Positions 35,223 to 44,257 of a stretch of 64,000 bases of DNA are shown here, one piece after another; position 1 is the stretch's first letter; each line of letters opens with the position of its first letter. The stretch comes from Bifidobacterium anseris. GTDB lineage: Bacteria > Actinomycetota > Actinomycetes > Actinomycetales > Bifidobacteriaceae. The notes beneath the pieces were generated by a model. That model saw nothing but the letters and a program-made list of their open reading frames with translations, was not told the origin of the DNA and did not search any database. The stretch spans positions 434,001-498,000 of the forward strand of contig NZ_NMYC01000005.1 in assembly GCF_002860345.1 (NCBI RefSeq), in the 5' to 3' direction. Position numbers and translations under genes: made by a program.

Positions 35223-36449
35223 ATGGAGGGCATGAGCAACTCCCTTTCTCTCTCCGAACGAATCAACCGCGTCGCGCCGAGCGCCACGCTCGCAGTGGAC
35301 TCCAAGGCCAAGGCGATGAAGGCGCAGGGCGTCGACGTCATCGGCTTCGGCGCAGGCGAACCCAACTTCGCGACGCCGCAGGACATCGTGGCGGTCGCCG
35401 CCGAAGCGGTCGTCGATCCGAAGAACTACAAGTACACGCCGACGGCCGGTTTGCCGGAGCTGCGCGCGGCCATCGCCGACAAGACGCTACGTGACAGCGG
35501 CTACGAAGTGAAGCCGGAACAGGTCGTCGTGACGAACGGCGGCAAGCAGGCCGTGTATGAAACGTTCCAGCTGCTGCTCGACGACGGCGACGAGGTCATC
35601 ATCCCGACTCCGTACTGGACGAGCTACCCCGAAGCCGTCAAGCTCGCAGGCGGCAAGCCGGTCGAAGTGTTCGCGGGCGCGGACGTGAACTTCGAGCCGA
35701 ACGTCGCGGACCTCGAGGCGGCGCGCACCGAACGCACGAAAGCGGTCATCATCACGTCGCCGAACAACCCGACCGGCGCCGTGTGGAGCGAGGAGACGAT
35801 CCGCGGCATCGGCGAATGGGCGGTCGAGCACGGCATCTGGGTCGTGAGCGACGAAATCTACGAACACCTCACCTACGACGGCGTGAAGACGACGTACGTC
35901 GGTGCGGCCGTGCCGGAAGTGCGCGACCAGCTGATCGTGCTCGACGGCGTGGCGAAGACGTACGCGATGCCCGGATGGCGCGTCGGCTGGATGGTCGCGC
36001 CGGAGCCGGTCGCGAAGGCCGCGGCGAAACTGCAGGGGCATATGACGTCGAATGTCAACAACATTGCGCAGCGTGCGGCGCTCGCCGCCGTCGCCGGGCC
36101 GCTCGACGCGGTCGCGCAGATGCGTGCGGCCTTCGACAAGCGCCGCGGCATCATCGTGTCCGCGCTCAACGACATCGAGGGTGTACACTGCCCGACGCCG
36201 AAGGGCGCGTTCTACGCATTCGCCGACGTTCGCGGACTGCTGAACAGGCCGGTCGGGCCGAACGGGCTCGAGTTCGAGACCTCGTCGGACCTGGCTGCGG
36301 CGCTGCTCGACGAAGCCCATGTGGCGGCGGTGCCCGGCGAGGCCTTCGGCGCGCCGGGATGCATGCGGTTCTCGTACGCGGTGGCGGACGATCAGATCGT
36401 GGAAGGCATGCGCCGGTTCAAGGAATGGGCCGAGGCGAAGCGCGCCTGA
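35223..36449 (+). CDS. aspC: Pyridoxal-phosphate aminotransferase (aspartate aminotransferase family)
   Basis: Class I aminotransferase, 408 residues, probably aspartate/2-oxoglutarate. Visible motifs are GFGAGEPNF, the substrate-loop [25 protein letters not shown], and the PLP-binding lysine Lys245 in [17 protein letters not shown]-terminal arginine segment MRFSYAV is also present. ATG 35223 has AAGGGA at a good distance; ATG 35232 is a close alternative. It is flanked by repeats on both sides and is probably monocistronic. Exact amino-donor preference is not fixed by the sequence. Confidence 0.92.
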   Translation: MEGMSNSLSLSERINRVAPSATLAVDSKAKAMKAQGVDVIGFGAGEPNFATPQDIVAVAAEAVVDPKNYKYTPTAGLPELRAAIADKTLRDSGYEVKPEQVVVTNGGKQAVYETFQLLLDDGDEVIIPTPYWTSYPEAVKLAGGKPVEVFAGADVNFEPNVADLEAARTERTKAVIITSPNNPTGAVWSEETIRGIGEWAVEHGIWVVSDEIYEHLTYDGVKTTYVGAAVPEVRDQLIVLDGVAKTYAMPGWRVGWMVAPEPVAKAAAKLQGHMTSNVNNIAQRAALAAVAGPLDAVAQMRAAFDKRRGIIVSALNDIEGVHCPTPKGAFYAFADVRGLLNRPVGPNGLEFETSSDLAAALLDEAHVAAVPGEAFGAPGCMRFSYAVADDQIVEGMRRFKEWAEAKRA

Positions 36450-36584
36450 GGATGCGATCACGGCGCTCGCGGCGGATCCGGTGGTGCCGGTCCGCCGCGG
36501 CGGCGGTCCGCGATAAGCGGCATGGCGGCGGTTGCGCAGATGCGTGTCCGCCGCTTTTTGCTGTTATACGGGAGGGGCGTCGGC
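36450..36584. other. 3' region of the aminotransferase gene with possible terminator
   Basis: AAGCGGC at 36516 and GCCGCTTTTT at 36551 could form a loose terminator hairpin. Otherwise nothing. Confidence 0.3.
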
Positions 36585-36900
36585 GGGTGGAAGCGCGGAT
36601 GGGGCGACGCGGGACGGGCTTGCGGGTTGGCTCGTCGGGCTGGTTGATGAAGCGGGTCGGAAAGGGGGCGGGTTGCGGGTGGCTTCGTCGGTGAGGTCGA
36701 TGGGTCGGGACGGAAAGTAGTGGGGTTGCGGGTCGGTTCATCGAGACGCGCGACGGGTTGGGATGGAGCGGACGGAATCATCGACGTGGTCGATGGAGCG
36801 AGTCGGAAAATAGCTGGGTTACGGGTGGTTTCGTCGGCGGCGTTGACGGAGTCGGACGGAAATGGGGTAGTTTGCGGGAGGGGACGTCGAGGGTGTCGAT
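36585..36900. repeat. G-rich tandem repeat family 1, block d
   Basis: Five or so degenerate units (GCGGGTTGGCTCGTCG, GCGGGTGGCTTCGTCG, GCGGGTCGGTTCATCG and poorer ones) in the same orientation as the other blocks. No gene from here to the tRNA promoter. Confidence 0.65.
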
Positions 36901-37039
36901 GGGGCGGGACGGAACTGCCGGGGCAGACGGAGATGAGGCTGGGCGGCAGGTGGGAAGCCTGGCGAGAGCTGGCGAAGCCGGGCGAGACCGGACGGAGCAT
37001 CGGTGAAACGTGGGCGGAATGTGAAGGAAACACACAGGA

Positions 37040-37069
37040 TTGGACATCGTCGGACGGATACGTTACTAT
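37040..37069 (+). promoter_or_regulatory. Promoter of tRNA-Trp-secE
   Basis: TTGGAC (37040-37045), 18-base spacer, TACTAT (37064-37069), 52 bases before the tRNA. A good housekeeping-type match. Confidence 0.7.
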
Positions 37070-37121
37070 TTCAACTTGGCAGTTTTGCGAAGGCCGGAAA
37101 CGGCAGACGCAGAATCAACCT

Positions 37122-37194
37122 AGGGAAGTGGCGCAATTGGTAGCGCAACGGTCTCCAAAACCGTAGGTTGTGGGTTCGAGTCCCGCCTTCCCTG
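37122..37194 (+). tRNA. tRNA-Trp (CCA anticodon)
   Basis: 73 bases with all four stems. Acceptor AGGGAAG pairs with CTTCCCT. The anticodon loop CTCCAAA has CCA at 37155-37157, the T-loop is TTCGAGTC and the discriminator is G. The 3' CCA is not encoded. It lies directly before secE, the standard order in many bacteria. Confidence 0.97.
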
Positions 37195-37238
37195 CAAAGA
37201 CAGCGAGTAAGTTCATCGAATGCCTTTCAGGAGGGAAC

Positions 37239-37469
37239 ATGGCCAAGAAGACCGATCATGGCGAACTAGTCGTGAAGCCGAACGTGTTCATGCGCATCGG
37301 CCTGTTCATCAAGCAGATCATCGATGAACTCCGCAAGGTCGTGACGCCGACCAGGAAGCAGCTGTTCTACTGGTCGCTCGCATCGTTCATCTTCGTCGTG
37401 CTGCTCATGGTGCTCGTCACGCTGATGGACACCGGACTCGGCAAGCTCGCCTTCCTGATCTTCGGCTGA
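37239..37469 (+). CDS. secE: Preprotein translocase subunit SecE
   Basis: Single-span subunit of the SecYEG channel, 76 residues. GGAGGGAAC before ATG 37239 decides the start; the longer frame runs through the tRNA. An amphipathic helix (FIKQIIDELRKVVTPTRKQL) leads into one membrane segment (YWSLASFIFVVLLMVLVTLM), as in actinobacterial SecE. It is followed by nusG. Confidence 0.96.
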   Translation: MAKKTDHGELVVKPNVFMRIGLFIKQIIDELRKVVTPTRKQLFYWSLASFIFVVLLMVLVTLMDTGLGKLAFLIFG

Positions 37470-37502
37470 TTCGGCCAAAGCGAAAAGAGGCGTAAACCTT
37501 GA

Positions 37503-37539
37503 GATTATAGCTGGGGGGAACCCCAGCTATAATCGTTTT
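37503..37539 (+). terminator. Perfect 14-bp hairpin between secE and nusG
   Basis: GATTATAGCTGGGG / CCCCAGCTATAATC with loop GGAA, then GTTTT. It looks like an intrinsic terminator placed inside the secE-nusG unit, 33 bases after the secE stop; it could act as a partial terminator or a processing site. Confidence 0.75.
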
Positions 37540-37588
37540 CTGGTACATTCAATCGTTGGAATCAACCCCCCAGCACAAAAGGACATGC

Positions 37589-38515
37589 ATGAGTGACGAA
37601 GTGAATCTCGATGAGCTCAATCAGGCTGATCAGGCTCAGTCGCAGACGGAGGAGATTGACGCCGTCGCCGCCGCGTCGCCGAGCGAGGATGTCGCGGAAG
37701 GCATCGCATACGACTCCGTGGACGCCGCGGAACAGACGCCGGCCGACGACGCCGACGAGGCTGCAACCGTGAGCATCGAAGAGGACATCGACGAGCAGCC
37801 GGACGTCAACTCGGACGCGAAATCGAACGGCACCGTGGACGCCGACGCAAACGACGACGGTCCGGCGGCAGAAGCGCAAGAAGAAGCCGAAGAAGAGGAC
37901 GCCGGCGCGAAGGCGGTCAAGGAATTCTCGAAGAGCCTGCGCACGCTCGACGGCAAGTGGTACGTGCTGCACACGTATTCGGGATACGAGAAGCGCGTCA
38001 AGAGCAACATCGAATCGCGTGTGGCCAGCTTCGGTCTCGAAGACACGATCTTCCAGGTGGAAGTGCCGATGGAGGAAGTCGAGAAGCACACCGAGAAGGG
38101 CAAGAAGGTCGTCACGCGCGTGCGTGTGCCGGGATACGTGCTCATCCGCATGTGGCCGGACGAGGACGCGCGCCGCATCGTGCGCGAAACGGAAGGCGTG
38201 ACCGGCTTCGTCGGGCCGACGCGTGAGCCGGCGCCGCTGACCCGCAAGGAAGTCGTGCAGATGATGGCGCCGATGATCGCGTCGCAGGCGCTCAAGGAGG
38301 CGGGCGACAAGCCGGCCGCTGCGAAGAAGCGCGTCATGGAGGTCTCGTACGCGGTGGGCGATCAGGTCACCGTCACCGACGGCCCGTTCGCGACGATGTC
38401 CGCGGTCGTCTCCGAAGTCGAGCCGTCGACGCAGAAGCTCACGGTGCTTGTGTCGATCTTCGGACGCGACACGCCGGTCGAGCTCGGTTTCGACCAGGTG
38501 GAGAAGCTCGTCTGA
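37589..38515 (+). CDS. nusG: Transcription termination/antitermination factor NusG
   Basis: 308 residues. ATG 37589 (MSDEV) is chosen because AAAGGA lies upstream. The first 120 residues are acidic (Glu/Asp/Ala-rich), a long extension seen in actinobacterial NusG. The NGN domain starts at [20 protein letters not shown] and contains [11 protein letters not shown] and TGFVGP. The KOW domain is near the C-terminus ([20 protein letters not shown]). It binds RNA polymerase and couples to Rho or ribosomal S10. It is usually co-transcribed with secE, but a strong hairpin separates them here. Confidence 0.96.
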   Translation: MSDEVNLDELNQADQAQSQTEEIDAVAAASPSEDVAEGIAYDSVDAAEQTPADDADEAATVSIEEDIDEQPDVNSDAKSNGTVDADANDDGPAAEAQEEAEEEDAGAKAVKEFSKSLRTLDGKWYVLHTYSGYEKRVKSNIESRVASFGLEDTIFQVEVPMEEVEKHTEKGKKVVTRVRVPGYVLIRMWPDEDARRIVRETEGVTGFVGPTREPAPLTRKEVVQMMAPMIASQALKEAGDKPAAAKKRVMEVSYAVGDQVTVTDGPFATMSAVVSEVEPSTQKLTVLVSIFGRDTPVELGFDQVEKLV

Positions 38516-38541
38516 GCATCAGACGGCATCAAGCGGTTCTA

Positions 38542-38580
38542 AGCAACGCGCAGTTCGCCTTCGGGCGGCTGCGCGTTGCT
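38542..38580 (+). terminator. Hairpin after nusG
   Basis: AGCAACGCGCAG / CTGCGCGTTGCT with an inner GC-rich loop. No T-run follows, so termination may be Rho-assisted or weak. Confidence 0.55.
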
Positions 38581-38651
38581 CGTTGTGACGCATGATGCGG
38601 GCCATGTACGCCGTTGCATCGCTGATTGCAGGCGGTTGCGGTACGCGGGTG

Positions 38652-38780
38652 TATCTCAGCTGGGAAGGAGCATTTTCTCGGCAGCGGGTCAGTATGGGGG
38701 TGGAAATCGGCGTGATGACGCGCACCTCGGACGGGGATATCTGAGGGTGGCGGAGAAAATGCTCCTTCCCAGCCGAGATA
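38652..38780. repeat. Long inverted repeat, copy B
   Basis: Arms 38652-38679 and 38753-38780, 28 bases, 27 complementary. The core is CTGGGAAGGAGCATTTTC. It has the same layout as copy A, but the core differs and both arms changed together. Confidence 0.78.
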
Positions 38781-38989
38781 CGGCCAAAAGATGGGTGTGG
38801 CCGTTTCTTGTGCGCAATCGTGCCGTGCAGGCATGATGGGACGGGGAGGAAGGGGGCTTGCAAGGGAACACAAGCGCGCGAAAAACCTGGGTGTCGGTTT
38901 GGATTCGCGGGGTTATGGGACGGGCGGGATCGTAATGGGGTGCTGCGACGGTTGATGGCGCGCGATGTGCCGTGACGGGTTGGCATCGT

Positions 38990-39053
38990 GATGCGGACGT
39001 GCTGTGATGCGGACGTGTCGTGATGCGGACGTGCTGTGATGCGGACGCATCGT
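38990..39053. repeat. Four tandem copies of a 16-bp unit
   Basis: GATGCGGACGTGCTGT repeated four times with small changes, about 150 bases before rplK. A CATAAT box just downstream (about 39079) may be its promoter. The rest of 38781-39206 shows no gene. Confidence 0.7.
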
Positions 39054-39206
39054 CGCATCGTGATGTCGGCGCATCACGGCATAATGGATAAGTTGTGACT
39101 GGAGGGTACGCGTATGCGTTCCCGCTGGCACAGCACAGCAAGACAAGGTTGCGGAAGGCGTGGAAACACGCCGTTTTCACCGCTTCACAGAAAGAAGAAC
39201 CAACTT

Positions 39207-39638
39207 ATGGCTCCTAAGAAGAAAGTCTCGGCGCTGATCAAGCTCCAGATCGAGGCTGGCAAGGCCAATCCGGCACCGCCGCTGGGCCCGGCTCTGGGTT
39301 CCCATGGCGTGAACATCATGGACTTCTGCAAGGCGTACAACGCGCAGACGCAGGACAAGATGGGCCAGATCATCCCTGTCGAGATCACCGTTTACGAGGA
39401 TCGTTCCTTCGACTTCATCCTCAAGACGCCGCCGGCGGCCGCGCTGCTCAAGAAGGCTGCGGGCGTGCAGAAGGGCGCCGACAATCCGCTGACGACGAAG
39501 GTCGGCTCGGTCACCAAGGATCAGGTCCGCGAAATCGCGGAGACGAAGATGGCCGATCTTTCCGCTCGTGACATCGAAGCCGCAATGAAGATCATCGAGG
39601 GCACTGCGCGCTCGATGGGCATCACGGTGACGGACTGA
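39207..39638 (+). CDS. rplK: 50S ribosomal protein L11
   Basis: 143 residues, full length. [20 protein letters not shown] is the conserved start, so ATG 39207 is used rather than the upstream ATG at 39114. [19 protein letters not shown] follows. It binds the GTPase-centre 23S rRNA. A GGCGTG-GAAA-CACGCC hairpin (39157-39172) lies in its leader; ribosomal L1 autoregulates rplK-rplA in other bacteria, but I cannot confirm an L1 site here. Confidence 0.98.
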   Translation: MAPKKKVSALIKLQIEAGKANPAPPLGPALGSHGVNIMDFCKAYNAQTQDKMGQIIPVEITVYEDRSFDFILKTPPAAALLKKAAGVQKGADNPLTTKVGSVTKDQVREIAETKMADLSARDIEAAMKIIEGTARSMGITVTD

Positions 39639-39652
39639 GAGGAGAGGGACAG

Positions 39653-40342
39653 ATGGCTAAGCACTCCAAGAAGTATCGCGAAGCGGCCGAGCGCATCGAT
39701 CGCAACAACCTGTACACGCCGGAAGAGGCCATTGCTCTGCTCAAGAGCATGCCGTCATACAACTTCGACCAGACCGTCGAAGCTGTGCTCCGCCTCAACG
39801 TCGACCCGCGCAAGGCCGATCAGCTCGTGCGCGGCTCCGTCAACCTGCCGAACGGCACCGGTAAGACCGCCAAGGTTCTCGTGTTCGCCCGTGGCCCGAA
39901 GGCCACCGAGGCGCTCGAAGCTGGCGCGGACATCGTCGGTGACGACGATCTCGTCGAGCAGGTCGCCAACGGCTTCCTCGACTTCGACTCCGTCGTCGCG
40001 ACGCCGGACATGATGGGCAAGGTCGGCCGCCTCGGCCGCGTGCTCGGTCCGCGTGGCCTCATGCCGAACCCGAAGACCGGCACCGTGACCATGGACGTCA
40101 CGAAGGCCGTCAAGGACATCAAGGGCGGCAAGGTCGACTTCCGCGTCGACAAGAACGGCAACCTGAGCTTCCTCTTCGGCAAGCTTTCGTTCACCGCTGA
40201 AGCGCTCGATGAGAACTTCCGCGCAATCGCCGACGAAGTCAAGCGCCTCAAGCCGGCCACCGTCAAGGGTCGCTACATCACGAAGGCGACGATCACCGCG
40301 ACGATGGATCCGGGCGTTCCGGTCGATCCGGCTTCAATCTGA
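39653..40342 (+). CDS. rplA: 50S ribosomal protein L1
   Basis: 229 residues, full length, 14 bases after rplK with GAGGAGAGGG before the ATG. It begins [16 protein letters not shown], with [17 protein letters not shown] as the strong L1 signature. It builds the L1 stalk of the large subunit and is usually the autogenous repressor of this operon. Confidence 0.98.
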   Translation: MAKHSKKYREAAERIDRNNLYTPEEAIALLKSMPSYNFDQTVEAVLRLNVDPRKADQLVRGSVNLPNGTGKTAKVLVFARGPKATEALEAGADIVGDDDLVEQVANGFLDFDSVVATPDMMGKVGRLGRVLGPRGLMPNPKTGTVTMDVTKAVKDIKGGKVDFRVDKNGNLSFLFGKLSFTAEALDENFRAIADEVKRLKPATVKGRYITKATITATMDPGVPVDPASI

Positions 40343-40386
40343 TTCGGTTTCCGATCGGTCGGCCAACTACGGCTGATTGAAGCGTC

Positions 40387-40420
40387 ATCCCCGCTGGGCA
40401 ACATGCCCGGCGGGGATTTC
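40387..40420 (+). terminator. Terminator after rplK-rplA
   Basis: ATCCCCGC-TGGGC / GCCC-G-GCGGGGAT followed by TTCTTG. Confidence 0.85.
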
Positions 40421-40516
40421 TTGTAGGTGGTGGGTGTTGGTCGGCGGCGTGCGTGAATCGTGAGGATGAAGAGACGAAGCTCGGAGAAGAAACGGTCGGT
40501 GGGTAGAATCGAAATC

Positions 40517-41299
40517 ATGTTGGGCGACGAACACGCGGATATTCTGGAACTGTTGGCGGGACGCACGGACGATGGCACGATTCGGGCGCTCGCGTTCGAA
40601 TGCCTGATCAGCGGACTGCGCGATGAGCGCGTCACGTCACTGCTCAACGTCATCGGATGGCGAGGACAGTTCGAATGCTTCGCCGTCGGGGGAGAACCGG
40701 CCGAAAGCATGGCGGCGACGGTGGCGAAAATCGGACAGGTCATCACGGATCTCGGCGGCGTGTCGCCGCTCATCGGCGTCTATGGCGCCTTCGTCATCGT
40801 ATGCGCACGGGTGCAGGCGGCTGTGTCGCCGGGCATCGCGAGCACGAATATGCTGCCGGCGTTCAGCGAAGGGGCAGCCGTGTACGTCAGCCCGATGCGG
40901 GAAGGTGTCGAAGGGGCGAGCCATGCCGTGCGCGAAACGCTGTTCTCGTTGCAGGCGGCGCCGTCGATCGTCGAACCGGCGCGGCCGCTGCGCGCCGACG
41001 ATCTGCTGCCGGAGCGCGCGCTCATCGGTGACGACATGGCGCGCGAGGAGCTGTACCGCAACGTCTATCAGGTATTGCACGGCAGCAGTGAGGACGATCC
41101 GACCTTCGTGACGGTGTCCACGTTCCTGCGGCACGGCGGGTCGCTTGAGGCGACGGCGAAGGAGCTCAACATCCATCCGAACACGGTCCGCTACCGGCTC
41201 AAGCGCGCGGCAGAGACGACCGGGTGGGATGCGACCGACCCGCGGGATGCCTTTGTGCTCAATACGGCGATCGCCATCGGTCGGATTCGGGACCGGTGA
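40517..41299 (+). CDS. PucR/CdaR-type transcriptional regulator (FasR-like)
   Basis: 260 residues. The start is set at ATG 40517 because a TAGAAT box ends seven bases before it (leaderless pattern); the frame is open to 40460. The C-terminus has the PucR_C helix-turn-helix: FLRHGGSLEATAKELNIHPN followed by TVRYRLKRA. The middle resembles the CdaR GGDEF-like region, weakly. In Streptomyces a PucR-type regulator (FasR) controls fatty-acid genes. Here the acc-fas locus begins about 5 kb downstream, so a similar role is plausible but not shown. It is shorter than Streptomyces FasR (about 400 residues). Confidence 0.8.
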   Translation: MLGDEHADILELLAGRTDDGTIRALAFECLISGLRDERVTSLLNVIGWRGQFECFAVGGEPAESMAATVAKIGQVITDLGGVSPLIGVYGAFVIVCARVQAAVSPGIASTNMLPAFSEGAAVYVSPMREGVEGASHAVRETLFSLQAAPSIVEPARPLRADDLLPERALIGDDMAREELYRNVYQVLHGSSEDDPTFVTVSTFLRHGGSLEATAKELNIHPNTVRYRLKRAAETTGWDATDPRDAFVLNTAIAIGRIRDR

Positions 41300-41418
41300 G
41301 GGCGATGGGGCGTTGGCAAGGGGCTACGGGCCTAGAAGGCGGTGATGGCGGCGACCAGGGCGGGGCTAGTTGATGGCTAAGCGGTGGTTGGTCGGGATCC
41401 GGGCAACAGTCTGATTGG

Positions 41419-41547
41419 TATCTGCGCTGAGGGAGAGCAACTTCGTCGGATAGGGCGCCTAGCGGGCTTGCGTGGTGGCGGAAATATGCGGTTTTGGATG
41501 GGGCTACTTGGCGAATGCCGGGAAGATGCTCTCCCTCAGCGCAGATA
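41419..41547. repeat. Long inverted repeat, copy C
   Basis: Arms 41419-41444 and 41522-41547, 26 bases with one mismatch. The core is CTGAGGGAGAGCA. It has the same outer TATCT and the same 129-base size as copy B. No gene is seen from 41300 to 41664. Confidence 0.75.
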
Positions 41548-41664
41548 TGGTTTCGGAGCTGGCTGCGCGGTTGTTTTGGAGTGCGGTTGTGTGCGGATGT
41601 GGGGCGTTCTGAGCGAACCGGGCGGTCTGAAGCCGTGGAATGGCTGGAATCCGAGTGGGATTGA

Positions 41665-41692
41665 GGTGTGCCGGCCGTGTGACCGGCACACC
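41665..41692. terminator. Terminator between convergent genes
   Basis: Perfect 10-bp stem GGTGTGCCGG / CCGGCACACC, 11 bases beyond the stop of the minus-strand membrane protein. It probably serves that gene. Confidence 0.65.
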
Positions 41693-41702
41693 CAGCGCGG
41701 AA

Positions 41703-44072
41703 TCAGTGCTGTGATGTTGGGATGGCCGGGAGGTCGAGACGGCGGAGAGTGTCGCGGTGGAACATGAGGCACAGGAAGCCGAAGACGAAGACGATCGGCA
41801 GCATGTGGCGCTCGAAGTTGTTCGCCGGCGCCGTGATCATGACGCCCATCAGCAGCAGCAACGGCATGTGCCACGACAGGGCGCGCCAACGTCTGAGCAC
41901 GAGTTCGCCGGCGCCGATGAGCAATGTGAAGATGACATAGCAGTTGCCATGGGTGAACCAGCCAAGCACGGGGATGCTGCTCCAGCCGCGGGCGAAATCG
42001 GCGACCTTCGTGCGCCAGCCGTGGTCGTAGTACTTGATCCAGGTGTTCGTCTGCTGGACATAGTCGTTGTCGATGTAATAGCTCATCGGGACGTAGGGCG
42101 GATCGAAGATGTCGAAGTAGCCGTAGCTCTTGGCGAACAGGCCGTCGAAGGCGGTGCGCGGGTCGGCGCGAACGATCTCAAGCCACGCCTTGTTGAAGTT
42201 GTCCATGTCCTCGGGCGTGACGGAACGCCAACGATAGCTGACCTTCTTCGACTGGATACCGGAGGATTTGACCGGGTCGGCGTCCTGGGGACGGTAGGCC
42301 TGCGCGGTCTGGTCGAGGTTGAAAATCGGGGCGAGCTTGTCTCGCGCGTCCTGCGGGATCGCGTTCGGATTCTCGTGGGCGACGCGCGCGATCATCTGAA
42401 TCTGGATGCCGCGGGATTCGATCGGGTCGCCGCTGATGATCGTGCCGGAGGCGATCAGCGCGGCGATCGAACCGTGGATCAGGATCGTCGGCAGCAGCAG
42501 CGTGCCGAGGTAGAGCTTCCAGCGGCGACGGTCGGCGAGCAACGAAAAAACGACCTGTGCGAGAAGGATATACCACGCGTACTTCGCGCTGATCAGCATG
42601 ACGCTCACCGAGACGACGAGCGCGGCAATCGTGATATGGCGCGTGGGGAGGACCTCGGTGCGCAGGGTGGGGGAGGTCTTCACGCGCGGGGCGTAAGTCA
42701 TGTAGAGCTCGTACATCAGGCCGAACCACCAGGTGAATGCGAACGCGAACAGTGGGGATTTCGTCAGCGAAATCGTCGCGAACAGCACGAGCGGGCAGCA
42801 GATGAAGACGAGCATGATGAGCGCGCGGGCGCAGGCACCGGCGGGAGTGCCCGCGTAAGGGGTGATGCGCGTGGAGATCGTCGTCGCGGTCGAGGTGATC
42901 AGTGAGGAATCAGCGGGCATGCTGCGGTGGTCCTTGCTGCGCGAACGGCGGGTGAGCCACGGCAGATTGAAGAAACGATTCGCGGCGGATGCACAGCAGA
43001 AACCGGCGAACAACCATTGGAGGAAGGCGAGGACGACGAGGCCGGCGTCGTTCGAGCCGGTCAGGTAGCGGGAGATGGCGAGGGCGCCGCCGTAGAAGAC
43101 GGTGAGGACGATGTTGTGCTGGTCGGTCAGGTAGGTCGGCTGGTCGGGCCACATGTAGTGGGCGGTTGGGTAGATGTCCATCGGGACGAAGGAGAAGAAG
43201 CCGATGTAGGGCTGGTCGACGCCGGTCCATTGATTCCACGCCCAGGCGAATTCGCGGGCTTGCGAATAGATGTCGGCGCCGAAGGCCGCGAGGAGCGTCG
43301 CCGGAACCCACAGCCAGCAGATGGCGAGAACGAGCCAGATGCGTTTCCAGTCGGAAGTCGCCGCGATGATCGCGCGCGAGACGGCGGCGGTGATGTGGGA
43401 GCAGTGGGGGCGGAGGCGGAAGGCGAAGGTGTGCTTGATGGGCTTCGCGTGGATGTCGGAGGTGTGGGCGTTTTCGGGAGTGTGAGAGTTCGCGGGGGTG
43501 TGGATGGAGGAGGATGTGGACAGAGGGGATGTAGAATGCACCGCGATTGTGGAAGAGTCATTGTGATCGTCCACATCAGTATCCACAGCGATGTGGATTG
43601 AGTCGGTGGTGGATACGGAGGTTGTGGGACCGGAGACGGAATCGGTTGGGGTGGAAGGGGAATCAGATGTGGTAGCGGAAGGGGAATCACCGACAGTGGC
43701 GGAGGTCGGGGTGTGGGGGCGGACTCGGGTGAGGTTGCGGGGTTTGCACATGCCTTCGCGGCGGTAGGCGGTGAAAACAAGCAGCAGCACAAAACCGAAG
43801 GTGCAGCTGAACATGACGAGGAACAGCAGCGCGTTCGTCCATCCGAAGCCGGCGAGACCGACGTCGGAGCGCATCAGCGGACCGATCGACGTGCACCAGG
43901 AGATCCAAACGCAGGCGAGCGCGGCGATCAGCCAACGGAAGAACGCGCCGCAGCGGTCGGCGAACGTTGGCGGCGTCACGCGGAAAGCGGGGGTTGTGGT
44001 CGCGGAGGATTCGGCATTGGTGAACGACGCGGTCGTCGGGGTGTCGGAATCGGTGGGATGCTCACGTGCCAT
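41703..44072 (-). CDS. Large polytopic membrane protein (DUF6020-like)
   Basis: 789 residues with a dozen or so hydrophobic segments. A Ser/Thr/Asp/His-rich cytoplasmic insert lies at about residues 125-225, between the second and third. The motif order GADIYSQAREFAWAWNQWTG, then DQPYIGFFSFVPMDIYPTAH, and ARTAFDGLFAKSYGYFD further on resembles proteins annotated DUF6020, glycosyltransferase-39-like membrane proteins of Gram-positives. No function is established. On the minus strand a TACAAT box ends seven bases before the ATG and no ribosome site is present, so a leaderless mRNA is likely. It is transcribed towards the regulator at 40517 and divergent from birA. Confidence 0.75.
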   Translation of the reverse strand: MAREHPTDSDTPTTASFTNAESSATTTPAFRVTPPTFADRCGAFFRWLIAALACVWISWCTSIGPLMRSDVGLAGFGWTNALLFLVMFSCTFGFVLLLVFTAYRREGMCKPRNLTRVRPHTPTSATVGDSPSATTSDSPSTPTDSVSGPTTSVSTTDSIHIAVDTDVDDHNDSSTIAVHSTSPLSTSSSIHTPANSHTPENAHTSDIHAKPIKHTFAFRLRPHCSHITAAVSRAIIAATSDWKRIWLVLAICWLWVPATLLAAFGADIYSQAREFAWAWNQWTGVDQPYIGFFSFVPMDIYPTAHYMWPDQPTYLTDQHNIVLTVFYGGALAISRYLTGSNDAGLVVLAFLQWLFAGFCCASAANRFFNLPWLTRRSRSKDHRSMPADSSLITSTATTISTRITPYAGTPAGACARALIMLVFICCPLVLFATISLTKSPLFAFAFTWWFGLMYELYMTYAPRVKTSPTLRTEVLPTRHITIAALVVSVSVMLISAKYAWYILLAQVVFSLLADRRRWKLYLGTLLLPTILIHGSIAALIASGTIISGDPIESRGIQIQMIARVAHENPNAIPQDARDKLAPIFNLDQTAQAYRPQDADPVKSSGIQSKKVSYRWRSVTPEDMDNFNKAWLEIVRADPRTAFDGLFAKSYGYFDIFDPPYVPMSYYIDNDYVQQTNTWIKYYDHGWRTKVADFARGWSSIPVLGWFTHGNCYVIFTLLIGAGELVLRRWRALSWHMPLLLLMGVMITAPANNFERHMLPIVFVFGFLCLMFHRDTLRRLDLPAIPTSQH

Positions 44073-44257
44073 AGACGCGATTGTACAATCGGCGGCAGAA
44101 TGGACGGCTCATGCGGGGTTAGCCGTCGGCGCAGTGGGCGGTGGCGGGATGTGCGGGGGTCGTTGTCGGTGGGGAGGAGCATGGGTGGTCGCGTGTGGGC
44201 ATCGGAGTTCGGGTGCATGATGGATAGGGAATCAGAACATCAACGGAGGAGCATCGC

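Noticed and set aside
41384-41767. 127-codon plus-strand frame between the regulator and the membrane protein
   Set aside because: It runs across inverted repeat C and a terminator, and has no ribosome site.
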